The translations under genes and the position numbers were made by a program. 64,000 nucleotides of DNA, taken from positions 6,324,001-6,388,000 of the forward strand of contig NZ_CP150227.1 in assembly GCF_037971845.1 (NCBI RefSeq). The letters run 5' to 3'. Within the stretch, counting starts at the first letter, position 1; every line of letters begins with the position of its first letter. Origin of the DNA: Paenibacillus sp. FSL R5-0766 (lineage in GTDB: Bacteria > Bacillota > Bacilli > Paenibacillales > Paenibacillaceae). Below are positions 52,781 to 62,541 of the stretch, piece after piece. Below the pieces are notes generated by a model that was not told where the DNA came from, did not search any database, and worked only from the letters and a program-made list of their open reading frames with translations.

Positions 52781-53301
52781 TCTCCTTTGTGGAAGTTATT
52801 TTCATTACACACCAAGGCTGAATGGGAGGTTTATATACACAAACGTAACAGGTTTTGCTTGTTAGATAATACTATATCGCTTTGGGCGGGAATTACATTA
52901 TACAGTGTGTTTTGAGTATGGGCCTGTTCATGTTACACAATGTAAAATGAGATAGATTCTCAGATACATCCATGTGAGTTTTCTTCGTAGATAGCTAACA
53001 TATATTTCACCTAACAACAAACGCACGATCATTTGTATTTATTGAATAAATATTCGGAAAATATGACATATACCCTCGTATTCTTGGTCGTTTTCTTGTA
53101 TAAAGATTGAATAGACGTACAAGGAGTTCCACCTCCACGTGAGTCAAAGCTCCTGAATGATGAAGGCGGTATCACCATTCCGGATCAATCGCCACGCATG
53201 TTGGAATTCTCAGTCATGTAACGCTTTGAAAACCACATATATAGGTCTATCCAAAGATCAGTAGAACGAAGCTTTCAAATCCAGAAATCGGGGTGGTCAT
53301 G
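52781..53301. other. Divergent regulatory region between the pyrimidine operon and the chemoreceptor gene
   Basis: About 520 bp with no gene. Minus strand: a TATAAT at 52897-52902 and, upstream of it, a TTACA-CAA-TGTAA palindrome at 52933-52945, plausible promoter and regulator site for the operon. Plus strand: GGAGTTCCACCTCC and a GTGAGTCAAAGCTCC stretch (53120-53150) give local structure ahead of the chemoreceptor. It was tested by eye for a c-di-GMP-I fold and not accepted. Confidence 0.45.
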
Positions 53302-55524
53302 ATGTTTGATTGGCTGGGATGGAGAAAAGGATTGCCGCTGTGGCGATCGTATCTGTTGAACGCACATATGAAGGAAGATGTGGAACAGATTTTTGAGGGA
53401 ATTGCCGAAACGAGACGGCAGATTATGATGGACTGGGCAGATGAACAGTGGAATCACCTGGATCGTTTGCTTCAACAGATACAGTCGGTCCAATTACAGG
53501 ATGTATTACAAGGATCACAGCAACGAAGCAAACTAGATGCATGGTTTCAATCCAGTTATATTCGAGCCGTAGACAGTACGGAGCTATTCATGCTGAACGA
53601 ACAGAATCAGGTGGTATTCTCTACATATAAGAAACATATTGGACAGATCTATGAAGATTACGAAGCTTTAATTGGACCAGGATTGAAATACTCCAGAGTA
53701 GATCATCATGGTAAAAAATGCTTGTATGGTCCTTATTCTGATCCACTGACGTTGGATATTGGTCCACGCTCGTCCGCTTTTCACGATGATGTCACCTTGC
53801 TGTTTATCTCCCCAATCTTGCAGGAAGGTCGATATGTCGGTTCATTATGCAGCCGTGTACCCGGGGATGTACTGGGTGACCTGATCCAACGAGAATCAGG
53901 CCATATCTATCCCGATTCCGGTGACAATTACCTCTTTATGGCTGAGTCCATATTACGGCCCCATCTGCAACCCGGTACCGCCTTATCCCGAAGCCGCTTC
54001 GAAGACCGCACCTTTACGCATGGGGAAAACCTCAAAGATGGTGTCACCACCGAATGGGGTATCGTTTCCGTTAAGGAGCACACCGAGCTGGAACTCATGT
54101 TCACTGATCCGTCGACCGGAGAACTGCACCCCGGGGTAGCAAACACCATTCAGAATGGTTCCAATCTGTTCGTAGCTTTTCCCGGCTACTCGGATTACCG
54201 CCATATTTCTGTGATCGGCAAAGGCATCACCTTCCAGCTGCCACACTGTCCTGATCGCTGGGGCATGATGTGTGAAGGGGATCTGGAGGAAGTGTATCGG
54301 ATACGAAGCATCGGCTGGCGCCAGTTCAAGCAGCACAGTCTCTTCACGCTTTTGTCAGGCGTTGCAGGAGCCGCGCTTGTCTATGCCCTCACTGGTAGCG
54401 GTTGGAGTGCGGCAGCAATGGCCGCTTTTAATGTGTTATTCGGATCCTTCACTGCATTACAGCTGCATCGTAGCCAATATCGACGGGTGCATGAAGACTT
54501 GCGTCGCATCAGCCGATTTATTCGAATTAACGCCGAAGGCAGGGGGGATCTGACCCAGCGCCTGGACACGTCTGCTTTTGCCCAAGACGAATCCGGTGAA
54601 CTGGCGAAGTGGATCAACAACATGATTGACTCTCTGGAAGGCATTATGCTGAAGGTACAACTTGCCACGGTAGACGTTATGGATAATCAGGTTCAGATGC
54701 GAACTTCAACAGAGACAACCCAGGGTACGACTGAGCGTGTAAACCACAAGCTTGGTTCGATGATTCAGGCCATTCGCACTCAACTGGAAGATCTCGACCA
54801 GGCCAAGATTGCTGCCGATCACATGCGCATAACGCTGCAACAACTGGAGACCTCTGCTACCGAACAGATCGGCGTGGCTCAGCAGGAAGTGGAACGAATC
54901 GGCGACAAAATGACCCAAATCTCAGGAGCGGTGTCCGATACCAACCGTACCATCCTGTCCTTCATGGATACCATGAAAGAGATTTACCGTGCACTGGCTG
55001 TCATTGATGAAATTTCAGCTCAGACGAACCTGCTGGCTCTGAATGCTACCATTGAAGCTGCACGCGTGGGCGAACATGGCCAAGGCTTCTCGGTTGTGGC
55101 AGGGGAAATCCGCAAGCTGGCTGATTTATCCCGCTCTTCTACGGAAAATATTCATCAGATTCTGGACCGAATCTCAACAGCAGCAGGAGCTGCGTCCCAG
55201 TTAATTACAGAGGGAGATCAGGTACTGGCTGAAGGAACAACACTGGTTCAGGCCGCTTCGCAACTTTTGCAAAATGCTACCGCTGAAGAAACCGAGCGCA
55301 CACAAGTCGTGGATCAGGTGGTCATGCTGATGGAGAATATTGCTGCAATCAGCCACCAAAACCGGGCGACTTCCGCTGAGGTGGAGGCCGAGATGATGGA
55401 GCTGATTCGTGATATGTTGCAGGTTCAGCATTCTTCGCATAATGTGGAAGCCATTACGGTCTTTCTGCAACAACTCGTGGGTCAATTCCATCTGAATCAC
55501 CCCGCCAAAAATGCTGTCATCTGA
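53302..55524 (+). CDS. Methyl-accepting chemotaxis protein with cytosolic-looking sensor domain
   Basis: A 740-aa chemoreceptor. About 340 residues precede the only hydrophobic pair (about residues 347-390, [20 protein letters not shown] and [13 protein letters not shown]). The sensor part (e.g. [20 protein letters not shown] near 170) looks Cache-like but has no N-terminal membrane helix, so it should face the cytosol. A HAMP-type linker and the signalling domain follow; its tip is [20 protein letters not shown] then [20 protein letters not shown]. The ATG at 53302 lies 5 nt after GGGGTGG; ATG 53299 and GTG 53293 are too close to the site. Confidence 0.9.
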   Translation: MFDWLGWRKGLPLWRSYLLNAHMKEDVEQIFEGIAETRRQIMMDWADEQWNHLDRLLQQIQSVQLQDVLQGSQQRSKLDAWFQSSYIRAVDSTELFMLNEQNQVVFSTYKKHIGQIYEDYEALIGPGLKYSRVDHHGKKCLYGPYSDPLTLDIGPRSSAFHDDVTLLFISPILQEGRYVGSLCSRVPGDVLGDLIQRESGHIYPDSGDNYLFMAESILRPHLQPGTALSRSRFEDRTFTHGENLKDGVTTEWGIVSVKEHTELELMFTDPSTGELHPGVANTIQNGSNLFVAFPGYSDYRHISVIGKGITFQLPHCPDRWGMMCEGDLEEVYRIRSIGWRQFKQHSLFTLLSGVAGAALVYALTGSGWSAAAMAAFNVLFGSFTALQLHRSQYRRVHEDLRRISRFIRINAEGRGDLTQRLDTSAFAQDESGELAKWINNMIDSLEGIMLKVQLATVDVMDNQVQMRTSTETTQGTTERVNHKLGSMIQAIRTQLEDLDQAKIAADHMRITLQQLETSATEQIGVAQQEVERIGDKMTQISGAVSDTNRTILSFMDTMKEIYRALAVIDEISAQTNLLALNATIEAARVGEHGQGFSVVAGEIRKLADLSRSSTENIHQILDRISTAAGAASQLITEGDQVLAEGTTLVQAASQLLQNATAEETERTQVVDQVVMLMENIAAISHQNRATSAEVEAEMMELIRDMLQVQHSSHNVEAITVFLQQLVGQFHLNHPAKNAVI

Positions 55525-55643
55525 CGTCATCGTTGACGCGGATTGGAGAAATAGCTAAAATTTGATGCAACTGTTCCTTTTGAAATTGTCGTATCATTTA
55601 TAATAGAAGATTTCCAATCTGAACCGATGAAAGGGTGGTCTGC

Positions 55644-56645
55644 ATGGAACTGCTTCAGGATTCATTTGGCCGGATACATGACTACATCCGTATTTCTGTT
55701 ACGGACCGCTGTAATTTACGCTGTGTGTACTGCATGCCTGCAGAGGGTATGGAGTTTGCTCCACATGATGAGATTATGAGCTACGAAGAAATAGCACAGG
55801 TGCTGAAGGTACTTGCCCCGATGGGCATGCGCAAAGTCCGACTCACCGGGGGCGAACCGTTGGTACGCAAGGATCTGCATAAGCTCGTCAGCATGATCTC
55901 GGCAATTGACGGGATTGACGATATTGCCCTGACTACCAACGCTCTTCTGCTGGACAAACAAGCTCAGGCGTTAAAAGATGCTGGGTTGAACCGGATTAAC
56001 ATCAGTCTGGATTCCCTGCGCGCTGATCGCTTCTCCATGATTACCCGCGGCGGAGATGTGAACAAGGTGCTGAAAGGCATTGAAGCTGCAACTGCCGCTG
56101 GCCTTGCTCCGATCAAGCTGAATGTTGTGCTTATGAAGGGTATCAACGATGATGAGATCAAGGATTTTATTGCAATGACGATTGATCAACCTCTTCATGT
56201 ACGTTTTATTGAATATATGCCGATTGGACAGGCTTCGGATTCATGGCGCAAATCCTATTTGCCGCTGGAAGCTGTGACAGATGTATGTGCTGAAGCAGGC
56301 TGGACGGTAGAAAATACAACAGGCCCTGCGGGCAATGGCCCATCACGAAATATGAAAATTGTGGGCTCCGAAGGCACATTTGGATTGATTCATCCCGTAA
56401 GCGATCATTTCTGTGACAATTGCAACCGACTTCGGTTGACCGCTGATGGACATATCAAAGCCTGCCTCTACTGGTCGGATGAGTATAATGTTCGCCGCTT
56501 CGTGGATGATCCGGACGCTATGGCGGCACTTTTCCTCAAAGCGCTGGGTACGAAACCAAAGAATCATGAGATGGCTCTGGCTTTGGAACAAAAAATGCAA
56601 TCGCACACGCCGACGGTACGCCGCATGTCCCAGATTGGCGGATAA
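55644..56645 (+). CDS. moaA: GTP 3',8-cyclase
   Basis: A radical-SAM enzyme for the first step of molybdenum cofactor synthesis. The 333-aa product has the SAM-cluster motif CNLRCVYC (about residue 22-29), [12 protein letters not shown], and the C-terminal cluster with [20 protein letters not shown] (about 256-275). It ends ...SQIGG: the C-terminal GG needed for activity is present. The ATG at 55644 lies 6 nt after AAAGGGTGG. No other moa or moe gene is near; a terminator follows after about 175 nt. Confidence 0.97.
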   Translation: MELLQDSFGRIHDYIRISVTDRCNLRCVYCMPAEGMEFAPHDEIMSYEEIAQVLKVLAPMGMRKVRLTGGEPLVRKDLHKLVSMISAIDGIDDIALTTNALLLDKQAQALKDAGLNRINISLDSLRADRFSMITRGGDVNKVLKGIEAATAAGLAPIKLNVVLMKGINDDEIKDFIAMTIDQPLHVRFIEYMPIGQASDSWRKSYLPLEAVTDVCAEAGWTVENTTGPAGNGPSRNMKIVGSEGTFGLIHPVSDHFCDNCNRLRLTADGHIKACLYWSDEYNVRRFVDDPDAMAALFLKALGTKPKNHEMALALEQKMQSHTPTVRRMSQIGG

Positions 56646-56820
56646 CAACAGTACGCAATATAACTCAACCGCGTATTCCTGCATATCGATATATATCTTT
56701 ACCGTCAGGATGACCTCTCAACACAACGAATGAGGTAGCGCTGGCGCGGTGAACCCTTACGTAAATCAGCATTCATAACGTGAAGTGGAGCGTGTCATAA
56801 GGCATAGGTGGATAACCAAA

Positions 56821-56856
56821 GCAGACGAGAACTTAATTGTTTTCGTCTGCTTTTTC
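56821..56856 (+). terminator. Terminator after moaA
   Basis: GCAGACGA / TCGTCTGC stem, extended by AAAAC/GTTTT-like pairing, followed by TTTTTCG. Confidence 0.85.
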
Positions 56857-56969
56857 GTTATGTTTTCATAAGTTTCTGAAAAACTTTAATTTCCCTGTTT
56901 CATTTGTTAAAAATTTAATTAATATACCTTATGCCCTTATCAGGTCTTCAAGATTCCGATAATTCTGAC

Positions 56970-56986
56970 GATGTATACAATACATC
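56970..56986 (+). promoter_or_regulatory. Perfect palindrome before the YfmS-like receptor
   Basis: GATGTAT-ACA-ATACATC, 17 bp, about 37 nt before the TTG start of the next gene. A second related half (GATGATACATAT) follows. It could be an operator or overlap a promoter; the regulator is unknown. Confidence 0.45.
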
Positions 56987-57022
56987 TAGATGATACATAT
57001 ACATAATAGGAGCTGAACCTTA

Positions 57023-57860
57023 TTGAACATCGTTGAAGCACTCGTTGCAGCAAGTCCATATTTTAAAATTATGCTGAAAGAACATGATATCATGATTGCG
57101 GTAACCGACACGGAGAAGTTCTGGTATTATGTTCCCAGCAATGAACTCGATCTGGGCATCAAGGCAGGAGACCCCGTTTCCCTCGATGACCCTACACTCC
57201 GCCGGGCACTTATACATGGAGAAACTTCAGCGAACCGTATTGACGCAAAATTCTATGGTACATCCATCAACTCGGCGGCCACCCCACTTCGGGATGAACA
57301 AGGAAATATCGTGGGCACACTTGCCATTGGTTTCTCTCTTCAGAACGAGGAAAAACTGGAGTACTTCACTGAATTGATCGGCGGTATCAGCGGAAAATTA
57401 ACAGATATGGTGCAGACGGTAGCTGCCCAATCCGAGCAATTGACGGCATCTTCCACGCAGATTTTGGATAATACCCGCATGGCTGTGCAGAACTCAGGTG
57501 AAGTGAACAAAGTTGCCGCATTCATCCGCGAAATCTCAGAACAGACCAATCTGCTAGGCCTGAATGCAGCCATCGAAGCAGCCCCGAGCAGGTGAGGCAG
57601 GCGCCGGATTCAGCGTCGTTGCATCTGAAGTGCGTAAACTTTCTACGGGTACCAAAGAAGCTACGGTGAACATCGAACGTTCCTTGAAAGATGTCCAGCA
57701 TTCCATCCAGCAGATGGAGCAGGAGATCACATCCATCTCACAGTCTAGCAACCAACAAGCGGTGCTGGTAACCGAGTTCAGCGAGGTCATTGATCAGTTG
57801 AACAGTGTAAGCCGGGATCTGAAAGTGTTTATTGAATCCATGCTGCTGAAGGCGGAATAG
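57023..57860 (+). pseudogene. Soluble chemoreceptor (YfmS-like) interrupted by a frameshift
   Basis: A short methyl-accepting protein without membrane segments, about 278 aa if read through. The N-terminal sensor (residues 1-115, e.g. IMIAVTDTEKFWYYVPSNEL) is followed by a signalling tip starting EISEQTNLLGLNAAIEAA. There a CCCC run (57582-57585) shifts the frame and a TGA follows; with three C the frame would read RAGEAGAGFSVVASEVRKLS, the expected sequence, to the end at 57860. Either a real one-base insertion or a sequencing error. The start is TTG at 57023 with AGGAGC upstream. Confidence 0.85.
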
Positions 57861-57998
57861 ATCCGATTATGATTTCCATAACTCAAATGACCAACCATAT
57901 ATAAGAGACACAACACCAAAGCATTATCGAGCACTACAGTTCCAACTCAATAACTTGATCACCAGGCATGCTGATAATCACATTCAGCACCCACATTG

Positions 57999-58040
57999 AA
58001 CTCTCCGTGCGATTGACGTCACGGGGAGTTTTTTTATTTT
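57999..58040. terminator. Terminator between the receptor gene and lysE
   Basis: AACTCTCCGTG / CACGGGGAGTT stem followed by seven T on the plus strand. Confidence 0.8.
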
Positions 58041-58068
58041 AAACAGGATGAGCCACATCACGGTCCTT

Positions 58069-58680
58069 CTATGCATAGATGAGCTTCCACAGCATCATAA
58101 CTGCCAGCCCAACCATGACTACAGCGGACAACCGATTAAACACCAGACTGATGCGTCCAGTTCGATCCGTTCTGCCAATCACCCTTCCTGCGCCTGCAAG
58201 TCCCAAGAACCATATCCACGATACAGCCGCGGCTGTCAGGGCAAAATAGATGCGCTCCACCCCTTCATAGTGAAGTGAACTGGTGCAAATCACAGCAACC
58301 GTGTCCAGCAGAGCATGCGGATTGAGTAAAGATACCGATGCGGCAAACGCAATCTGTCGCCCCGCTGACATTACCGTCTGTGAACCTTCCACAGATTCGG
58401 ACGACCTCCAGATACTCCAAGCCATATACAGCAAAAACAAGCTTCCTGCTCCATACAACACATTCGCCAGCAATGGCCATTGCAGCAAAATGAGTGATAC
58501 TCCTCCAACGGCTGCCCCGATCAACAACGTATCACTGACCCCTGCCGTTATTACAGCAGGCAGTGCATGTATATAACGCCTCTGGCTCATTCCCTGGTTA
58601 AAAATAAATACATTCTGCACACCCAGTGGCAAGATCAGGCCAAACGCCAGAACCACTGCATGAATAACAACCTCCATCAT
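58069..58680 (-). CDS. LysE/ArgO family amino-acid exporter
   Basis: A 203-aa, six-helix membrane exporter of basic or other amino acids. Signatures: LAFGLILPLGVQNVFIFNQG (TM1) and VSLLNPHALLDTVAVICTSS (the conserved NPHAxLDT box). Two adjacent ATGs (58680, 58677) follow AAGGGGGAAGA; either may be used. It is divergent from a MocR-type regulator, the usual arrangement for a controlled exporter. Confidence 0.93.
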   Translation of the reverse strand: MMEVVIHAVVLAFGLILPLGVQNVFIFNQGMSQRRYIHALPAVITAGVSDTLLIGAAVGGVSLILLQWPLLANVLYGAGSLFLLYMAWSIWRSSESVEGSQTVMSAGRQIAFAASVSLLNPHALLDTVAVICTSSLHYEGVERIYFALTAAAVSWIWFLGLAGAGRVIGRTDRTGRISLVFNRLSAVVMVGLAVMMLWKLIYA

Positions 58681-58823
58681 TCTTCCCCCTTATCTCTGTA
58701 TTCCATAGTAGAGCAGATGATGGCTGGCGTAACCAACCACTTGGATGGCATCAGACCCAACCAAATGATATAGTGTTTGTTACAAAGTGTCATTTCAGAA
58801 GTTAACTATATAAAAAATAAAAA

Positions 58824-58975
58824 TTTACACGTAAACGGAGAGGGCAGAAATAACCTGAAGAAGCGAAGCGTTCGCCTTTATCCCCAGATTTTCACCTTTA
58901 TAAAATCAAATTTAAAAAAATCTGGGGATAACAGCGATCGGAAGGTTGTTCTGCCATCGGAGTACCAAGTGTAAA
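58824..58975 (+). repeat. Dispersed palindromic element, copy 6 (MocR gene leader)
   Basis: Full palindrome in the opposite orientation to the others, matching the plus-strand gene it precedes. It begins TTTACACGTAAACGGAGAG, has the TTATCCCCAGATTTT / AAAATCTGGGGATAA stem and ends CGGAGTACCAAGTGTAAA. It ends 26 nt before the start codon of the MocR gene. Confidence 0.88.
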
Positions 58976-59001
58976 TTCAAACGGAGGTGATTCTGCCTGT
59001 C

Positions 59002-60495
59002 ATGGAACGTTCTGATTCTCGGCTAAACATGGAGTGGAAGCCGAACCCCTCTCTCGACTTGCCCTTGTATCGCCAGATTGAAGCCTATGTCCGGCAGAAA
59101 ATCACAACGGGCGAATGGTCAGCAGGATATCGTCTCCCCTCACAGCGAATATGGGCTGAGTCCATGGGGGTAAACCGCAGTACATTGGTCACTGCCCTTG
59201 ATAATCTGGCAGCCGCTGGTCTGATTGAAGGCAGACATGGCGGGGGAACTTATATTTCCGGCTCCGGTTGGCATGGTATGGCTCATGGAGCGATGCCCAA
59301 TTGGAACGAAGCCATTGAGGAGGGCTGGTATTATCCCAACTTGCCCGAGATCCAGCAGATTAATCAGGCTGAATTCCGACCTGGCATCATACGTCTTGGT
59401 ACAGGGGAGCTTGCCCCGGAACTGATGCCTCAGGATGCTTTTAACGACATTCTGTACTCCCTGTCCCAGCGTTCTCGTACACTCAACTACCTGGAACCTC
59501 AGGGAAGCCTGGAGCTTCGTGAGGCTTTATCCGCCCATTTGCAGACGACTGGCATTCATGCCTCTCCAGATTCCATACTGATCGTATCCGGCTCACTTCA
59601 GGCGCTGCACTTGATTTCGGTCGGACTGCTCCCTCGCGGCTCAGCAGTTCTGCTGGAAAAACCGTCGTATCTCTATTCCATTCACGCCTTTCAATCGGCA
59701 GGGTTGAAAATGAGTGGTATCCCGATGGATGACGATGGATTGCACATTGCTCGTCTGGAGGACGCGGCGCAGCATGTCAAAGATCAAGACCACATCTCGC
59801 TTCTCTATACGATCCCGAGCTTCCATAATCCCACCGGCTCTGTGATGAGTGATCACCGCTGGGAAGAACTGATGACCACCGCTCGAACACTAGGCATCTC
59901 CATACTGGAGGATGCCGCCTACAGTGATCTGTGGCTGGATACTCCTCCTCCGTCATCGCTGAAGGCGCGTGACCAAGAAGGACGGGTGCTGCATATGGGT
60001 ACTCTGTCAAAGGCAGTCAGCCCCGGTCTGCGCCTCGGATGGCTAGTCGGGCCAGAGCCGGTCATTCGCCGTCTCGCAGATATCAAGATGCAGACCGATT
60101 ATGGCACCAGTTCACTCGCCCAAGAAGCTGCTGCCCTGTGGTTCGCAGAAGGACATCACGCTGGACATATGGAACGCCTTCGCCCTGAGTTACGCAAACG
60201 AAGAGACTTCATGCTGGATCTGTTGCGACAGTACTTTCATGACATTGCGGAGTGGGAAATACCCGCTGGCGGGTTTTACATCTGGTTGCAATTCGCTGTC
60301 TCCCCTCTCTCTATCCGCCAATTGTTCCATACCTGTCTGGAGCAGAATGTACTAATCCACCCGGGTTATCTGTATGATCGGCTGGACGCGAGTCACATTC
60401 GGCTCTCATACGCGTATGCTTCCCCCGATGAGATGGAACATGGGTTAAAACGCCTCGCAGAAGCTGTCTACAGGCTCATGGATTCTGGCTCCTGA
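59002..60495 (+). CDS. MocR-type regulator (GntR HTH fused to aminotransferase-like domain)
   Basis: A 497-aa regulator that binds PLP or a PLP adduct. The GntR winged HTH is at about residues 15-85 (LPLYRQIEAYVRQKITTGEW, GYRLPSQRIWAESMGVNRST). From about 130 follows a class I aminotransferase fold with the PLP Lys in MGTLSKAVSPGLRLGWLVGP (about 338). In-frame GTG 58987 lies in the GGAGGTGA ribosome site, so ATG 59002 is preferred. The divergent LysE-type gene is its likely target. A palindromic element fills its leader. Confidence 0.93.
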   Translation: MERSDSRLNMEWKPNPSLDLPLYRQIEAYVRQKITTGEWSAGYRLPSQRIWAESMGVNRSTLVTALDNLAAAGLIEGRHGGGTYISGSGWHGMAHGAMPNWNEAIEEGWYYPNLPEIQQINQAEFRPGIIRLGTGELAPELMPQDAFNDILYSLSQRSRTLNYLEPQGSLELREALSAHLQTTGIHASPDSILIVSGSLQALHLISVGLLPRGSAVLLEKPSYLYSIHAFQSAGLKMSGIPMDDDGLHIARLEDAAQHVKDQDHISLLYTIPSFHNPTGSVMSDHRWEELMTTARTLGISILEDAAYSDLWLDTPPPSSLKARDQEGRVLHMGTLSKAVSPGLRLGWLVGPEPVIRRLADIKMQTDYGTSSLAQEAAALWFAEGHHAGHMERLRPELRKRRDFMLDLLRQYFHDIAEWEIPAGGFYIWLQFAVSPLSIRQLFHTCLEQNVLIHPGYLYDRLDASHIRLSYAYASPDEMEHGLKRLAEAVYRLMDSGS

Positions 60496-60525
60496 CTTCG
60501 AATGTTGGTTCCTGATTTCACAATC

Positions 60526-60575
60526 AAAAAATAGCCTTGACTTGGAAGGACCATGTCCTTCAGATCAAGGCTATT
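60526..60575 (-). terminator. Terminator of the sugar ABC operon
   Basis: AATAGCCTTGA / TCAAGGCTATT and an inner GAAGGAC/GTCCTTC stem give a long hairpin, followed by six T on the minus strand. Confidence 0.85.
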
Positions 60576-60651
60576 CGCGTAAGTATCGTAAGTTTGTCCG
60601 AATACCAGTACGGGCAGATACCAGCTGCGCTGCGGGATACCTTTGAATGTT

Positions 60652-61479
60652 TTACCCTTTTACCGCACCCTCTGCAATCCCCTCCATGATGAACTTCTGG
60701 AAGAACGCATAGATCAGAATAACCGGAATCGCAGTCAGTACCAGGGAGGACAGAATCAACGGCCATTCCTTGTTGTATTCCCCAAACAGCATGTTCGTGG
60801 ACAGAATCAGCGTATAACGATTCACATCGGTCAGCATGAGCAGTGGCAACAAGAAGTCATTCCAGATCCACAGGAAGTCCAGAATCGCGATGGTGACTGT
60901 GATCGGCAGCAAGAGTGGGAAGATAATCTGGAAGAACGTCTGGAACTCATTACATCCGTCCATCTGGGCTGACTCCTCCAATTCACGCGGAATGGACTTC
61001 ACAAACCCGTGATAGAGGAAGATTGCCATATTCACGCCAAGTCCGATATAGATCAGGGCCAATCCGTACGTGCTTCCTTGCACCCCCATGCCTTTGGCTA
61101 CCCGTGTCAGCGGAATCATGATCGAGTGGAACGGCACCAGCATGGATGCAACAAACAGGAAGAAGATCAGGTTACTCAAACGGCCGGAGGTACGTGACAG
61201 CTTGTATCCCGCCAGTGAGGCACAGAAGACGATACCACCGATCCCCAGAAAGGATACAATTGCCGAGTTCATGGAACTGCCCAACAGATTGATTTTGTTA
61301 AACGCGTCCGAATAATTCTCCCAGTGCAACGTTGTTGGCAGCGCGAGAAAAGATTGGAACATCTCACCCTGTGTTTTGAAAGAGTTCACAACCGCCATGT
61401 AGATCGGTAGCATAGCGACGAGAGAGCCCAGAATCAGCAGCAGTCGAATCAGATAACTATTCAGTCGTTGCATCCTCAT
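60652..61479 (-). CDS. Carbohydrate ABC transporter permease (MalG type)
   Basis: A 275-aa permease of the CUT1 class with six helices and the EAA loop ELEESAQMDGCNEFQTFFQI (about 165) ending FPLLLPI. The C-terminus GVAEG-type tail (MEGIAEGAVKG) is typical of MalG-like proteins. Its ATG overlaps the upstream permease stop (ATGA); an ATG two codons later is also possible. Confidence 0.94.
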   Translation of the reverse strand: MRMQRLNSYLIRLLLILGSLVAMLPIYMAVVNSFKTQGEMFQSFLALPTTLHWENYSDAFNKINLLGSSMNSAIVSFLGIGGIVFCASLAGYKLSRTSGRLSNLIFFLFVASMLVPFHSIMIPLTRVAKGMGVQGSTYGLALIYIGLGVNMAIFLYHGFVKSIPRELEESAQMDGCNEFQTFFQIIFPLLLPITVTIAILDFLWIWNDFLLPLLMLTDVNRYTLILSTNMLFGEYNKEWPLILSSLVLTAIPVILIYAFFQKFIMEGIAEGAVKG

Positions 61480-62360
61480 GCTTCCACCTCTTTCTTCTTC
61501 ATGACGGTGATCTGGATGAGTGTAAAGATGAGCACGATGATGAACAGCACAACCGATTTGGCACTCGCATAGCCGTATCTGAAGTTGTTGGAGAATGCTT
61601 CTTCATAGATGTTCATCGTGATCACCTGCGTGGCCCGACCCGGTCCGCCACCAGTCAGTCCATACACCACTTCAAACACTTTGAATGCTCCGTTCAGCGT
61701 CAGGAAGAAACAGATGGTCACGGCATGAGTAATCATTGGCAACACCACATTGCGCAGCACCTGGAATGCGTTGGCCCCATCAATAACAGCCGCTTCCTTG
61801 AGGCTTTTTGGCACACCCTGGAGAGCAGCCAGATAGATGATCATCATATACCCTACACCGTTCCAGAGCGATACGATCAGAATAGAGTAAAATGAAAACT
61901 TCGGATCACCCAGCCATTGCTGGTCGAGGAACGAAAAGGCCAGTTTCTCTGCGAGCTGTGGCAGCACCTGAGAGAAGATGAAGGTCCACATGAAAGCACT
62001 GATGATTGTACTGATCATGTTAGGCATGAAGAACAGCGTCCGAAAGAGCCCTTTGCTGCGCGTTCGTGACTCAATCAACACGGCCAGCAGCAAGGCAATT
62101 CCATTTTGCAGAATCAGCATAAATATTACATATTTCATCGTGAACCACAGGGAGTTCAGAAAGTCAGGATCTTCTTTGAACAATTCCACAAAGTTGCCCA
62201 GACCGATAAAGCTGTAATCCCGATTGAGTCCGTTCCAATCCGTCAGACTATAGAACATGCCACTAAACGTGGGATACAGCAGGAAAATCGCATAGATGAC
62301 AAAGGCAGGCGCAGTGAACGCGAGCAGTGACAGATACTTCTTGAACACATTCGTAGCCAT
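61476..62360 (-). CDS. Carbohydrate ABC transporter permease (MalF type)
   Basis: A 294-aa CUT1 permease with six helices and the EAA loop SLKEAAVIDGANAFQVLRNV (about 186). The start at 62360 follows GGGGGAGAACC. It pairs with the next permease. No ATPase gene is in the cluster, so a shared MsmX-type ATPase encoded elsewhere is expected (family knowledge). Confidence 0.94.
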   Translation of the reverse strand: MATNVFKKYLSLLAFTAPAFVIYAIFLLYPTFSGMFYSLTDWNGLNRDYSFIGLGNFVELFKEDPDFLNSLWFTMKYVIFMLILQNGIALLLAVLIESRTRSKGLFRTLFFMPNMISTIISAFMWTFIFSQVLPQLAEKLAFSFLDQQWLGDPKFSFYSILIVSLWNGVGYMMIIYLAALQGVPKSLKEAAVIDGANAFQVLRNVVLPMITHAVTICFFLTLNGAFKVFEVVYGLTGGGPGRATQVITMNIYEEAFSNNFRYGYASAKSVVLFIIVLIFTLIQITVMKKKEVEA

Positions 62361-62541
62361 TGGTTCTCCCCCTTTTCACTCGAAGCGGATGATCGTAAAC
62401 GAGGGAACAAAGAACGTTCTGCCTGCCATATCATCTGCTTGGAGACTGCGACGAAACAAAGTACCGCTAATTTGTTGACAAAACTCCCAAAACCGTTGAG
62501 ATATTGCCAACAAAAGCAGGTACTAAATTTCTCACAACTCC

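Noticed and set aside
53115..53215. Possible c-di-GMP-I riboswitch before the chemoreceptor gene
   Set aside because: GTGAGTCAAAGCTCC resembles part of the motif, but the GAAA tetraloop, its receptor and the second stem could not be found. A covariance-model search would settle it.
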